DNA of 64,000 bases from Kluyvera ascorbata_C (GCF_044197065.1 NZ_JBIQOI010000006.1:194785-258784); one strand, 5' to 3'. Positions 35,568 through 44,270 are shown, counted from the first letter of the stretch. Notes: a model not told the origin generated them from the sequence alone. Numbers and translations are program-made.

Positions 35568-36992
35568 ATGAGTACTGAAATTAAAACTCAGGTCGTGGTA
35601 CTTGGGGCAGGTCCTGCGGGCTACTCTGCTGCATTCCGTTGCGCTGATTTAGGTCTGGAAACCGTAATCGTAGAACGTTACAGCACCCTCGGTGGTGTTT
35701 GTCTGAACGTTGGCTGTATCCCTTCTAAAGCACTGCTGCACGTTGCAAAAGTTATCGAAGAAGCCAAATCGCTGGCTGAACACGGTATCGTCTTCGGCGA
35801 GCCGAAAACCGATATCGACAAAATTCGTACCTGGAAAGAGAAAGTTATCACTCAACTGACCGGCGGTCTGGCTGGTATGGCGAAAGGCCGTAAAGTGAAA
35901 GTGGTAAACGGTCTGGGTAAATTCACCGGGGCAAACACCCTGGAAGTGGAAGGCGAGAACGGCAAAACCGTGATCAACTTCGACAACGCTATCATCGCGG
36001 CGGGTTCCCGTCCGATTGAACTGCCATTCATTCCACATGAAGATCCACGCGTTTGGGACTCCACAGACGCCCTGGAACTGAAAGAAGTGCCAAAACGCCT
36101 GCTGGTCATGGGCGGTGGTATCATCGGTCTGGAAATGGGTACCGTGTACCATGCGCTGGGTTCAGAGATTGACGTGGTTGAAATGTTCGACCAGGTTATC
36201 CCGGCTGCAGACAAAGACATCGTTAAAGTCTTCACCAAACGCATCAGCAAGAAATTCAACCTGATGCTGGAAACCAAAGTGACCGCCGTTGAAGCAAAAG
36301 AAGACGGTATCTATGTTTCCATGGAAGGCAAAAAAGCCCCTGCAGAAGCACAGCGTTATGACGCCGTGCTGGTGGCTATCGGTCGTGTACCGAACGGTAA
36401 AAACCTCGACGCGGGCAAAGCTGGCGTAGAAGTTGACGACCGTGGCTTCATCCATGTCGACAAACAGCTGCGTACCAACGTACCGCACATCTTTGCTATC
36501 GGCGATATCGTCGGTCAGCCTATGCTGGCGCACAAAGGTGTTCACGAAGGCCACGTTGCTGCTGAAGTTATCGCAGGTCAGAAACACTACTTCGATCCGA
36601 AAGTGATTCCATCCATTGCGTATACCGATCCGGAAGTTGCCTGGGTTGGTCTGACTGAGAAAGAAGCGAAAGAGAAAGGCATCAGCTATGAAACCGCCAC
36701 CTTCCCGTGGGCAGCTTCTGGCCGTGCTATCGCTTCCGACTGCGCAGACGGTATGACCAAACTGATCTTCGACAAAGAATCTCACCGTGTTATCGGTGGT
36801 GCGATTGTCGGTACCAACGGCGGCGAGCTGCTGGGTGAAATCGGTCTGGCTATCGAAATGGGTTGTGATGCTGAAGATATCGCGCTGACCATCCACGCTC
36901 ACCCGACTCTGCACGAGTCTGTTGGCCTGGCAGCAGAAATCTTTGAAGGTAGCATTACCGACCTGCCAAACGCGAAAGCGAAGAAGAAGTAA
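35568..36992 (+). CDS. lpdA: dihydrolipoamide dehydrogenase (E3)
   Basis: LpdA is the FAD flavoprotein that reoxidises lipoyl groups for pyruvate and 2-oxoglutarate dehydrogenases and the glycine cleavage system. I chose ATG 35568 (MSTEIKTQVVVLG), giving 474 residues as in E. coli; upstream in-frame ATGs are within the leader. The FAD loop GAGPAGYSAA, the redox disulphide Cys45-Cys50 (GGVCLNVGC), the NAD loop GGGIIGLEMG and the C-terminal HAHPTLHE are intact. Confidence 0.99.
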   Translation: MSTEIKTQVVVLGAGPAGYSAAFRCADLGLETVIVERYSTLGGVCLNVGCIPSKALLHVAKVIEEAKSLAEHGIVFGEPKTDIDKIRTWKEKVITQLTGGLAGMAKGRKVKVVNGLGKFTGANTLEVEGENGKTVINFDNAIIAAGSRPIELPFIPHEDPRVWDSTDALELKEVPKRLLVMGGGIIGLEMGTVYHALGSEIDVVEMFDQVIPAADKDIVKVFTKRISKKFNLMLETKVTAVEAKEDGIYVSMEGKKAPAEAQRYDAVLVAIGRVPNGKNLDAGKAGVEVDDRGFIHVDKQLRTNVPHIFAIGDIVGQPMLAHKGVHEGHVAAEVIAGQKHYFDPKVIPSIAYTDPEVAWVGLTEKEAKEKGISYETATFPWAASGRAIASDCADGMTKLIFDKESHRVIGGAIVGTNGGELLGEIGLAIEMGCDAEDIALTIHAHPTLHESVGLAAEIFEGSITDLPNAKAKKK

Positions 36993-37000
36993 TCTTCTGA

Positions 37001-37078
37001 CCCGTAGTCCGGCGAGCATAGCGACGCCGGGGCACGCACGGTCTTCCCGGAGTCGGCTAACGCCTCGTCCGGGCTACC
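37001..37078. repeat. REP-like element, GTAGCCCGG family, copy 2
   Basis: It begins CGTAGTCCGGCGAGC and ends with the inverted CGCCTCGTCCGGGCTACC; the CCCGGAGTCGG core is in the opposite orientation to copy 1. It lies directly after lpdA. Confidence 0.8.
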
Positions 37079-37082
37079 CTAG

Positions 37083-37112
37083 AAAAAAGCGGCTTAACGG
37101 CCGCTTTTTTTT
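37083..37112 (+). terminator. lpdA intrinsic terminator
   Basis: AGCGGC/GCCGCT stem flanked by A6 and T8 makes a strong terminator at the end of the PDH operon; the A run could also serve minus-strand transcripts. Confidence 0.9.
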
Positions 37113-37314
37113 ATGCTTTCTGTCAACGAATTATGTCAAACCGTAGCAAAGTTTGCGAAGCGGGTTACCGTTTTCCGACGCTATTGCTCTGTTTTCGGCA
37201 CCTTCATTCTCTCATTCCCCAATTATCCGGAAATGTTCTGTTATAGCTTGCCGCAATTTGAATAATAATCACGGTGTAAACTGATAGCAGGCTAATAAAT
37301 TAAGGTTTAAGACG

Positions 37315-37599
37315 ATGAAAATGTTTCTGACGACAGCAGCCTTAGCTGCAACGCTGGTTTCAGGTATGGCTTTTGCGAGCGATGCGACGATCCCGTGGGC
37401 TGATAACAGCGGTGGTACAGAAAGTACGCACATTGCCGCGATGGGTCAGAACCTGAACGCTGAGCATCAGCAGGTAACAAAAACGCAGGAAGGGGTGTGG
37501 GCTGATAACTCCGGCAGCATCAGCGCCGATGAAGCCGCGCTGACCAGCAGCAAGCCAGCGGTACAAGGTCACCCTGAACTGATGCCGCACCAGGGCTAA
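37315..37599 (+). CDS. small exported protein with two WADNSG repeats, function unknown
   Basis: I do not recognise this 94-residue protein. Residues 1-21 form a clean signal peptide (basic start, hydrophobic core, AFA before the cut at Ser22). The mature part of about 73 residues has no cysteine or membrane segment, is rich in Ala, Ser, Thr, Gln and Glu, and holds WADNSG twice, at 28-33 and 62-67. It ends with a His- and Pro-containing tail (GHPELMPHQG). It has its own terminator, so it looks like a single-gene unit. Coding support comes from the signal peptide, repeat and bounded transcript layout; the ribosome site (AAGG) is weak. Confidence 0.75.
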   Translation: MKMFLTTAALAATLVSGMAFASDATIPWADNSGGTESTHIAAMGQNLNAEHQQVTKTQEGVWADNSGSISADEAALTSSKPAVQGHPELMPHQG

Positions 37600-37623
37600 G
37601 TTCACGGTATCGATGTGTGAAAA

Positions 37624-37661
37624 GTGCCCGGCAGCGTGCAGACGCCGTCGGGCATTTTTTT
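37624..37661 (+). terminator. terminator after the WADNSG protein
   Basis: A 14-pair stem with one mismatch (GTGCCCGGCAGCGT with ACGCCGTCGGGCAT) and a GCAG loop is followed by six T. It touches the convergent DUF2950 stop codon. Confidence 0.85.
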
Positions 37662-38466
37662 ACTCCGCAACCGCCTGCCAGCCCGCGCTGGCATCGGGGT
37701 CAAAGTGGCTAATCGCCTGCGCTTTCTGTTCAGACTCAGCGCCGAGGTTGGCTTCATAAACGCGATCGTTTTGATCCACCATAAAGCTCATCACGCCGGT
37801 TTGTCCCCACTCAACGGGCCAGGCGAGTAAGGCAACGTCGCCTTTGTCGCCCTCAGGCAGAATGCGGAAATGGTAGCCATGATAGCCTTCCCCAGGCACC
37901 GCTGGGCTAAAGTTTGGCCCTAAGGGGCTTGGCGTTTCTCCCGGCGCGATAGGCCAGTAGAGGCCATCTTTTTTTCCTTCGCTACTGATAATTTTCTGCG
38001 CCCAGGCGTGGTTCAACTGGTAGTAGTCCTGCTGGGCATCCACGTAGGCGTGCATCGCCTCAATGGCTGACAGTTCGTTACGCCCGATGGCACGAGTCAG
38101 AATCTCCTCTTTCCCCGCGGCCATGTTGAACTCCCATCCATCGGCATTTTTTTCCATGGGAATAGGCAATCGCCAACCGTCATTGCCGACGTCCAGCCAG
38201 GCGGTATTACCTTGATTGACGATCCGGTGACTCATCTGCCAATCGCGCAGGAAACGATCGACGGCATCCTGATCAACACCATCGGGGGGTAAGAACTGCT
38301 GCCAGTTATCGCCGAGTAGCTTATCCAGCTCAGCATCGTTTTTCTGCGTGACCGCGTTGACCAGCGCGCTAGCGGCCTGGTCCGGGGTGGCGAAGGTCTG
38401 CTGCGCCAGCGCCATCAGTGGTGACATCGCCAGCGCCAGCAGCGCTATCTGTATCTGCTTTTTCAT
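37660..38466 (-). CDS. DUF2950-family exported protein
   Basis: This 268-residue protein has a signal peptide (MKKQIQIALLALAMSPLMALAQ, cut near residue 22). The body matches what I know of DUF2950: LVNAVTQKNDAELDKLLGDNW, a GRNELSAIEAMHAYVDAQQDYY central motif, and GYHGYHFRIL before a beta-rich end. I prefer ATG 38466 over GTG 38469 because AGGAG stands 6 bases from it. It lies 11 bases after the DUF3300 gene, so the two form an operon and probably act together in the periplasm. The function is unknown. Confidence 0.85.
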   Translation of the reverse strand: MKKQIQIALLALAMSPLMALAQQTFATPDQAASALVNAVTQKNDAELDKLLGDNWQQFLPPDGVDQDAVDRFLRDWQMSHRIVNQGNTAWLDVGNDGWRLPIPMEKNADGWEFNMAAGKEEILTRAIGRNELSAIEAMHAYVDAQQDYYQLNHAWAQKIISSEGKKDGLYWPIAPGETPSPLGPNFSPAVPGEGYHGYHFRILPEGDKGDVALLAWPVEWGQTGVMSFMVDQNDRVYEANLGAESEQKAQAISHFDPDASAGWQAVAE

Positions 38467-38477
38467 CACATTCTCCT

Positions 38478-40151
38478 TTAGCGCCGACGGAACTCATGGT
38501 GCCCGGCGGCAATACCGCCATTATGCTGCTCAGCGCCAAGGCCGGAAGCATGGCGGCTCTGTAACCCGCGAGACTGCTGCGCTTGCCATGACGGTGCGCG
38601 GCTTTCATTGCCGCTGAGCGCCGTGTTATGCAGACTGCCGCCGTTGGCGCGCAGCGCGCTGTTCTGGCCCATCATTCCGGCATTGAGGTGTGGCTTCTGG
38701 CCGTTGAGTCGCTCATGCGTTTGCAGATTCTGGTGCTGGGTCGTATTCAACTGCGGATGCGACTGTTGAATACGCTGCTGTGCAGCGGCGCGCTGCGAAA
38801 CCGAGTGGCTCGGCGTTCGGCTGGTTGGGGCGTCGTAGCCGCGGAAGTTATTGCGCTGCGCGGATTGATTCCACTGCTGCTTGGCCGCGCGGCGCTGAGC
38901 ATCACGTGAACCTTGCCATACGGGACTGGCGCTGGTTCCACCGGTATGCGTACGCTGCTGCAGTTGCGACATCGCCGCCTGGCGCTGGCTGTCGCGGTTA
39001 GGCTGTGCATGCTGAGTGGCGCTTAGCCCGCCAACGGCCTCCGTTTGATGGGGGGCAACCAACGCTGGCGTCTGATGGGTGGCGCTCAGTCCACCCGCGA
39101 CGTTGGTCTGATGGAACCGTTGCGCCACGCTGTTATTCGGGTACGGCGTGTTGCCGCGATACGCCGGGTTGTGCTGCCAGCCCATCGTCTGCCCGCTGAT
39201 ATTTTGCCCGCTTATCTTGTTGAAGTTGTTCACGTTAATGTTGATGTTATCGCCATTATGCTGATAGCCCGGTGGATGGCCGCCGTGATCGTCATAATGA
39301 TCGTCATGATGATCATCGTCGTGATGATGATGGTCGTCATCATCCCAATCGATATTACTGAAAATCGCATAGGTGGTTGCTACACCAAGGCTATAGCCGA
39401 AGCCGCGCACAAAGCTGTCGGCAAACTGCTCCCCCGGAGGCGGCGGCAGATAGACCGGCGGCGCGGAGGTGTATGGCCAGCTGCTGCCGTAAACCACCGT
39501 CGGGTTGTAGTTCGGCACGTAGACCACCTGCGGGTTGCTCGGCTCAATCTTGATAACCGTCGGCGCGCTGTTGGTGGCATGGGTAGAGGTCGGTGAGGCC
39601 GCGCGTTTAGTCGTGGTGACCGTCTGCTGCGGCGTCGATTTCAGCGAGCCGGTCTGCTGGGCGAGCTGGCGCAGTTTCTGCACCGCATCCATCACGTCCT
39701 GCGGTTGCGCCAGAAATGCGTTACCGAGGTTGGTCACCCACTGCGGATCTTCACCCATCATGCCTGTCAACTGCGGGAAGGCGACCAGCGATTTCACGCT
39801 GGCATCCCACGGTTGATTCGCCACGGCTTTTACCGCCGCATCGCCCTGCTGGCCGGGATGGTCTTTCGACCACTGTACTGCCTGCGTCACGCTATCCGGA
39901 TAGGTTGAAGCCATCAGCACCTGCGACAGCAGCGGGTCCGGGTACAGTGCGATAGGGGCTACCCACTGCGTAATTTGGGCGGTGGTGTAGGTGACCGGGG
40001 CAGGGGCAGCTTCAGGTGCCGTTACCGCAACCGCAGGCGGCGCGTCAGGCGTGACGGGCTCCCGGCTTTTGACGTACAGCGTACCGGCGGCTGCGAGCAG
40101 CCCGGCGCTGCAGATAAGCGCAATATAGTGAGGCTTAAAGGGCAAAGTCAT
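38478..40151 (-). CDS. yacH: DUF3300-family membrane-anchored protein (YacH-like)
   Basis: This 557-residue protein occupies the lpd-acnB position of E. coli yacH (DUF3300). One N-terminal span (about residues 7-25) anchors it in the inner membrane, with the rest in the periplasm. The DUF3300 region (about 55-240) includes WVAPIALYPDPLLSQVLMASTYPD and QVVYVPNYNPTVVYG. Next comes an Asp/His stretch near 270-295 (DDDDHHHHDDDHHDDH), suggestive of metal binding. The second half is low-complexity, rich in Gln, Asn, His and Arg, with repeated GGLSATHQ-type units. The function is unknown. Confidence 0.88.
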   Translation of the reverse strand: MTLPFKPHYIALICSAGLLAAAGTLYVKSREPVTPDAPPAVAVTAPEAAPAPVTYTTAQITQWVAPIALYPDPLLSQVLMASTYPDSVTQAVQWSKDHPGQQGDAAVKAVANQPWDASVKSLVAFPQLTGMMGEDPQWVTNLGNAFLAQPQDVMDAVQKLRQLAQQTGSLKSTPQQTVTTTKRAASPTSTHATNSAPTVIKIEPSNPQVVYVPNYNPTVVYGSSWPYTSAPPVYLPPPPGEQFADSFVRGFGYSLGVATTYAIFSNIDWDDDDHHHHDDDHHDDHYDDHGGHPPGYQHNGDNININVNNFNKISGQNISGQTMGWQHNPAYRGNTPYPNNSVAQRFHQTNVAGGLSATHQTPALVAPHQTEAVGGLSATQHAQPNRDSQRQAAMSQLQQRTHTGGTSASPVWQGSRDAQRRAAKQQWNQSAQRNNFRGYDAPTSRTPSHSVSQRAAAQQRIQQSHPQLNTTQHQNLQTHERLNGQKPHLNAGMMGQNSALRANGGSLHNTALSGNESRAPSWQAQQSRGLQSRHASGLGAEQHNGGIAAGHHEFRRR

Positions 40152-40616
40152 GGTGGTTCTCCAGGGAACTACACAGTCCGTAACAGAGGGTCGGATATGC
40201 CGCGAGTATAATGAGGCTATTGTTTATTTTTTGATTAAAGCAGGGATTTTTGCGGTGGGGAGGGAAATCTGACAAGAGTTTACACTGCCAGAAAGAGGAC
40301 AAAATAATCGAGCCTCGGCGTCAGTATCGCCCGTTTTTCATCCTCTTAGTTGTCATACTTTCATAACAAAATGTTTAATACCCCGCCCATTCGATGGTTT
40401 TTTTTCATCGTAAAACGGCTTTTTTTAATCTGTTATATCAACATTAACGATTCAGCAAATATTTAATGTTGCTTTTTTGTAAACAGATTAACACCCTTCT
40501 GAAATCCTGCTATGCTGGCCTCGCGGTACCGGGCTTTTACCCTACAAACTGCTGTCTCACAGGAGCGTGAAGAGATCGCCGACCGCATATGACAATGAGA
40601 GCGAGGAGATACCGTC
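40152..40616. promoter_or_regulatory. yacH/acnB divergent control region
   Basis: This 465-base AT-rich gap contains the acnB promoter (described separately) and about 100 bases of acnB leader. In E. coli the acnB leader is where RyhB pairs near the ribosome site. A T-rich tract at 40396-40427 has two TTTTTTT runs. No gene is supported here. Confidence 0.6.
40488..40516 (+). promoter_or_regulatory. acnB promoter
   Basis: TTAACA (40488-40493) and TATGCT (40511-40516) are spaced by exactly 17 bases, about 100 bases before the acnB start codon. TG precedes the -10 box by one base, giving an extended -10. Confidence 0.65.
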
Positions 40617-43214
40617 GTGCTAAAAGAATACCGTGAGCACGTAGCTGAGCGTGCCGCCGAAGGGATTGTTGCTAAACCCTTAGATGCTACCCAAATGGCC
40701 GCGCTGGTTGAGCTGCTGAAGAATCCGCCTGCTGGCGAAGAAGAATTCCTGTTAGACCTGTTAACCAACCGTGTACCGCCGGGCGTTGATGAAGCCGCCT
40801 ACGTCAAAGCGGGTTTCCTCGCCGCTGTCGCGAAAGGCGAAGCCACTTCCCCACTGGTTACCCCAGAAAAAGCCATCGAACTGTTAGGCACCATGCAGGG
40901 TGGTTACAACATCCATCCGCTGATCGATGCGCTGGACGATGCGAAACTGGCACCGATTGCTGCCAAAGCGCTGTCCCACACCCTGCTGATGTTCGATAAC
41001 TTCTATGACGTAGAAGAGAAAGCCAAAGCGGGCAATGCTTATGCTAAGCAGGTTGTTCAGTCCTGGGCCGATGCCGAATGGTTCCTGAACCGCCCTGCGT
41101 TGGCAGATAAAATCACCGTTACCGTGTTCAAAGTAACCGGTGAAACCAACACTGATGACCTGTCTCCGGCGCCGGATGCCTGGTCTCGCCCGGATATCCC
41201 TCTGCACGCGCTGGCGATGCTGAAAAACGCCCGTGAAGGCATTGACCCGGATCAGCCGGGTGCCGTTGGCCCGATCAAACAGATCGAAGCCCTGCAGCAG
41301 AAAGGTTTCCCGCTGGCCTACGTCGGCGACGTTGTGGGTACCGGTTCTTCCCGTAAATCCGCAACCAACTCCGTACTGTGGTTCATGGGTGACGATATCC
41401 CTCATGTACCGAACAAACGCGGCGGCGGCCTGTGCCTCGGCGGCAAAATTGCCCCTATCTTCTTCAACACCATGGAAGATGCAGGCGCACTGCCAATTGA
41501 AGTTGATGTTTCTAACCTGAATATGGGCGACGTGATTGACGTTTACCCGTTCAAAGGTGAAGTGCGTAACCACGAAACCGGCGAACTGCTGGCGACCTTC
41601 GAGCTGAAGACCGACGTGCTGATCGACGAAGTGCGTGCCGGTGGCCGTATCCCGCTGATTATCGGCCGTGGCCTGACTACCAAAGCGCGTGAAGCGCTGG
41701 GTCTGCCGCATAGCGATGTATTCCGTCAGGCGAAAGACGTGGCGGAAAGCAGCCGCGGTTTCTCTCTGGCACAGAAAATGGTTGGCCGCGCCTGTGGTGT
41801 GAAAGGTATCCGTCCGGGCGCGTACTGCGAACCGAAGATGACCTCCGTAGGTTCTCAGGATACCACCGGCCCAATGACCCGTGACGAACTGAAAGACCTG
41901 GCGTGCCTGGGCTTCTCTTCTGACCTGGTGATGCAGTCCTTCTGTCACACGGCCGCGTATCCGAAGCCGGTTGACGTGACCACGCACCACACGCTGCCAG
42001 ACTTCATTATGAACCGTGGCGGCGTCTCCCTGCGTCCGGGCGACGGCGTTATCCACTCCTGGCTGAACCGTATGCTGTTGCCAGATACCGTGGGTACCGG
42101 CGGTGACTCCCATACCCGTTTCCCAATCGGTATCTCCTTCCCGGCAGGTTCTGGTCTGGTGGCGTTTGCTGCTGCGACCGGTGTGATGCCGCTGGATATG
42201 CCAGAATCCGTACTGGTGCGCTTCAAAGGCAAAATGCAGCCGGGTATCACTCTGCGTGACCTGGTTCATGCGATCCCGCTGTATGCGATTCGCCAGGGTC
42301 TGCTGACCGTTGAGAAGAAAGGTAAGAAAAACATCTTCTCTGGTCGCATCCTGGAAATCGAAGGTCTGCCGGATCTCAAAGTTGAGCAGGCGTTCGAGCT
42401 GACAGATGCCTCCGCAGAGCGTTCCGCTGCGGGCTGTACCATCAAGCTGAACAAAGAGCCAATCGTTGAGTACCTGACCTCTAACATCGTTCTGCTGAAG
42501 TGGATGATCGCGGAAGGCTACGGCGACCGTCGTACGCTGGAACGTCGTGTACAGGGCATGGAAAAATGGCTGGCGGATCCGCAGCTGCTGGAAGCGGATG
42601 CTGACGCAGAATACGCGGCGGTGATCGACATCGATCTGGCTGACATTAAAGAGCCAATCCTTTGTGCGCCAAACGATCCGGACGATGCGCGTCTGCTGTC
42701 TGACGTGCAGGGTGAGAAGATCGACGAAGTGTTCATCGGTTCCTGCATGACCAACATCGGCCACTTCCGTGCTGCCGGTAAGCTGCTGGACAACCACAAA
42801 GGCCAACTGCCGACCCGCCTGTGGGTGGCTCCGCCAACCCGTATGGACGCCGCTCAGTTGACCGAAGAAGGTTACTACAGCGTGTTCGGTAAGAGCGGTG
42901 CGCGTATCGAGATCCCTGGCTGTTCCCTGTGCATGGGTAACCAGGCGCGCGTAGCGGACGGTGCGACGGTCGTTTCGACCTCAACCCGTAACTTCCCGAA
43001 CCGTTTAGGTACCGGCGCGAACGTCTTCCTGGCTTCCGCAGAGCTGGCGGCGGTTTCGGCGCTGATCGGTAAGCTGCCAACTCCGGAAGAGTATCAGACC
43101 TTCGTGGCTCAGGTAGATAAGACGGCGGTGGATACCTACCGTTACCTGAACTTCGACCAGCTCTCTCAGTACACCGAGAAAGCGGACGGCGTCATCTTCC
43201 AGACCGCAGTATAA
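40617..43214 (+). CDS. acnB: aconitate hydratase B
   Basis: AcnB is the main TCA-cycle aconitase, a [4Fe-4S] enzyme interconverting citrate and isocitrate, and as apoprotein an RNA-binding regulator. It has 865 residues, as in E. coli, starting at GTG 40617 after GCGAGGAGAT. The N-terminal HEAT-like domain comes first. Cluster cysteines are in FIGSCMTNIGH (near 710) and IPGCSLCMGNQ (near 769-772). The swivel domain carries GTGSSRKSA near residue 244. Codon use fits high expression. A terminator follows. Confidence 0.99.
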   Translation: MLKEYREHVAERAAEGIVAKPLDATQMAALVELLKNPPAGEEEFLLDLLTNRVPPGVDEAAYVKAGFLAAVAKGEATSPLVTPEKAIELLGTMQGGYNIHPLIDALDDAKLAPIAAKALSHTLLMFDNFYDVEEKAKAGNAYAKQVVQSWADAEWFLNRPALADKITVTVFKVTGETNTDDLSPAPDAWSRPDIPLHALAMLKNAREGIDPDQPGAVGPIKQIEALQQKGFPLAYVGDVVGTGSSRKSATNSVLWFMGDDIPHVPNKRGGGLCLGGKIAPIFFNTMEDAGALPIEVDVSNLNMGDVIDVYPFKGEVRNHETGELLATFELKTDVLIDEVRAGGRIPLIIGRGLTTKAREALGLPHSDVFRQAKDVAESSRGFSLAQKMVGRACGVKGIRPGAYCEPKMTSVGSQDTTGPMTRDELKDLACLGFSSDLVMQSFCHTAAYPKPVDVTTHHTLPDFIMNRGGVSLRPGDGVIHSWLNRMLLPDTVGTGGDSHTRFPIGISFPAGSGLVAFAAATGVMPLDMPESVLVRFKGKMQPGITLRDLVHAIPLYAIRQGLLTVEKKGKKNIFSGRILEIEGLPDLKVEQAFELTDASAERSAAGCTIKLNKEPIVEYLTSNIVLLKWMIAEGYGDRRTLERRVQGMEKWLADPQLLEADADAEYAAVIDIDLADIKEPILCAPNDPDDARLLSDVQGEKIDEVFIGSCMTNIGHFRAAGKLLDNHKGQLPTRLWVAPPTRMDAAQLTEEGYYSVFGKSGARIEIPGCSLCMGNQARVADGATVVSTSTRNFPNRLGTGANVFLASAELAAVSALIGKLPTPEEYQTFVAQVDKTAVDTYRYLNFDQLSQYTEKADGVIFQTAV

Positions 43215-43217
43215 GAA

Positions 43218-43275
43218 TGTAGCCCGGACGAGGTGCGTTAGCGCCGACTCCGGGAGCTGCGCTTGGGCGGGCTAC
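43218..43275. repeat. REP-like element, GTAGCCCGG family, copy 3
   Basis: TGTAGCCCGGACGAGGTGCG, CCGACTCCGGG and a closing GGGCGGGCTAC form an imperfect long hairpin between the acnB stop and its terminator. Confidence 0.8.
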
Positions 43276-43280
43276 TAATA

Positions 43281-43310
43281 AAGGCGAGAGTTTGAACTCT
43301 CGCCTTTTTT
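43281..43310 (+). terminator. acnB intrinsic terminator
   Basis: GGCGAGAG/CTCTCGCC stem with a TTTGAA loop, preceded by AA and followed by six T, downstream of acnB and its repeat. Confidence 0.9.
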
Positions 43311-43417
43311 ATTTTCCATTCCTCCCGCCGCTACGCTTTTTTTATTCCTTGGGACTGCGATAATTACCTATAGGTACAATGCAGCGGTGACGCATTGCCT
43401 TTGTAGAGGAACAGATT

Positions 43418-43780
43418 ATGGATTATGAATTTCTGCGTGACGTTACCGGAGGGGTAAAAGTACGTATGTCGATGGGCCACGAAGTGGTCGGTCACTGGTT
43501 TAATGAAGAGGTCAAAGACAACCTCTCACTCCTGGACGAAGTCGAACAGGCTGCACGTACCGTCAAAGGCAGCGAACGCTCATGGCAGCGCGCCGGGCAT
43601 GAATACACCCTGTGGCTGGACGGCGAAGAAGTGATGATTCGCGCCAATCAGCTGGAGATTTCCGGCGATGAGATGGAAGAGGGGATGAGCTACTACGATG
43701 AAGAGAGCTTGTCGCTGTGCGGCGTTGAGGACTTTTTGCAGGTCGTTACCGCCTATCGCGAGTTTTTAAAGCAGCGCTAA
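43418..43780 (+). CDS. yacL: UPF0231-family protein YacL
   Basis: YacL is a 120-residue conserved enterobacterial protein of unknown function, beginning MDYEFLRDVTGGVKVRMSMGHE. It has no signal or membrane segment and is acidic (EEVMIRANQLEISGDEMEEGMSYYDEE). ATG is preceded by AGAGGAAC. It follows acnB as in E. coli. Downstream, where E. coli K-12 has speD and speE, there are only 33 bases before the convergent yacC. Confidence 0.95.
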   Translation: MDYEFLRDVTGGVKVRMSMGHEVVGHWFNEEVKDNLSLLDEVEQAARTVKGSERSWQRAGHEYTLWLDGEEVMIRANQLEISGDEMEEGMSYYDEESLSLCGVEDFLQVVTAYREFLKQR

Positions 43781-43785
43781 CGGAT

Positions 43786-43805
43786 GCGGAGCCTGTGGGC
43801 TCCGC
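43786..43805. terminator. stem-loop between convergent yacL and yacC
   Basis: GCGGAGCC/GGCTCCGC is a perfect 8-bp stem with a TGTG loop. No T tract follows on either strand, so it may end transcripts weakly or protect 3' ends. Confidence 0.5.
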
Positions 43806-43813
43806 GACGTGCA

Positions 43814-44161
43814 TTACTTCACGTAGGCCAGCAGGCTCAACGAGTCGCGAGCCAGCGCTTTACACTTCTTCGAGGTAGGAATACCGATGCCGCTGAGATC
43901 GCGGTAGCTGTCTTCACCCAGCGCCTTCATGTTAAAGGTATCGTAGTTGCTGAGATCCCACTGGTTTTGCTGGGCAAAAAAGACCAATGCGCGACGAATT
44001 TGCGTGTTCGGTAGATTCTGGTAACCACAGTCGTTTTTCAGGAAGACAAATACCGCCGTGAGATCGGCCATATCTTCTGCTTCAGACTCGCTTAAAGCAT
44101 AACTGGAACTGGACATCGCCAGCAGCGATCCAAGCAGTACCGTTCGGAAAAACGTCTTCAT
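43814..44161 (-). CDS. yacC: PulS/OutS-like exported protein YacC
   Basis: YacC is a 115-residue exported protein of the PulS/OutS (secretin pilotin-like) family. The signal peptide MKTFFRTVLLGSLLAMSSSSYA is cut near residue 22. It lacks a lipobox cysteine at the cut, so it is probably soluble in the periplasm. Two cysteines (in NDCGYQNL and KKCKALARDS) may form a disulphide. In E. coli it precedes speE-speD on the same strand; here nothing follows it. Confidence 0.93.
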   Translation of the reverse strand: MKTFFRTVLLGSLLAMSSSSYALSESEAEDMADLTAVFVFLKNDCGYQNLPNTQIRRALVFFAQQNQWDLSNYDTFNMKALGEDSYRDLSGIGIPTSKKCKALARDSLSLLAYVK

Positions 44162-44239
44162 TTCTTCTACCTTACATCGTCGATATTCAACGTTAACATA
44201 CTTCCAGAAGCGGCGGGAGGCTTTCTTAAAGCTTTCTGC

Positions 44240-44270
44240 TTGACCTTCCCGCAGGGGTAGGGTTTAAGCT
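44240..44270 (+). promoter_or_regulatory. CueR-type cueO promoter
   Basis: TTGACC (44240-44245) and TAAGCT (44265-44270) are separated by 19 bases, the overlong spacer of MerR-family promoters. The spacer dyad ACCTTCCC...GGGTAGGGT matches a CueR operator. It stands 35 bases before cueO. Confidence 0.8.

Larger units (their letters stand above)
36993..37314. other. lpdA downstream region: REP-like element, terminator, then promoter region of a small gene
   Basis: In this 322-base gap a GTAGCCCGG-family repeat fills 37001-37078, followed by the lpdA terminator at 37083-37112. The remaining 200 bases precede the small exported protein. I could not identify a convincing sigma70 promoter there, although a TGTTATAGC extended -10-like string occurs near 37240. 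Confidence 0.6.

Noticed and set aside
39241..39360. Possible repeat array or CRISPR-like pattern of GATGATC/CGTCATG units
   Set aside because: It is the Asp/His codon tract of the DUF3300 gene, with no spacers or fixed-length repeats.
40884..42806. 640-codon open frame opposite acnB
   Set aside because: Same codon-bias artefact; acnB is intact and full length on the plus strand.
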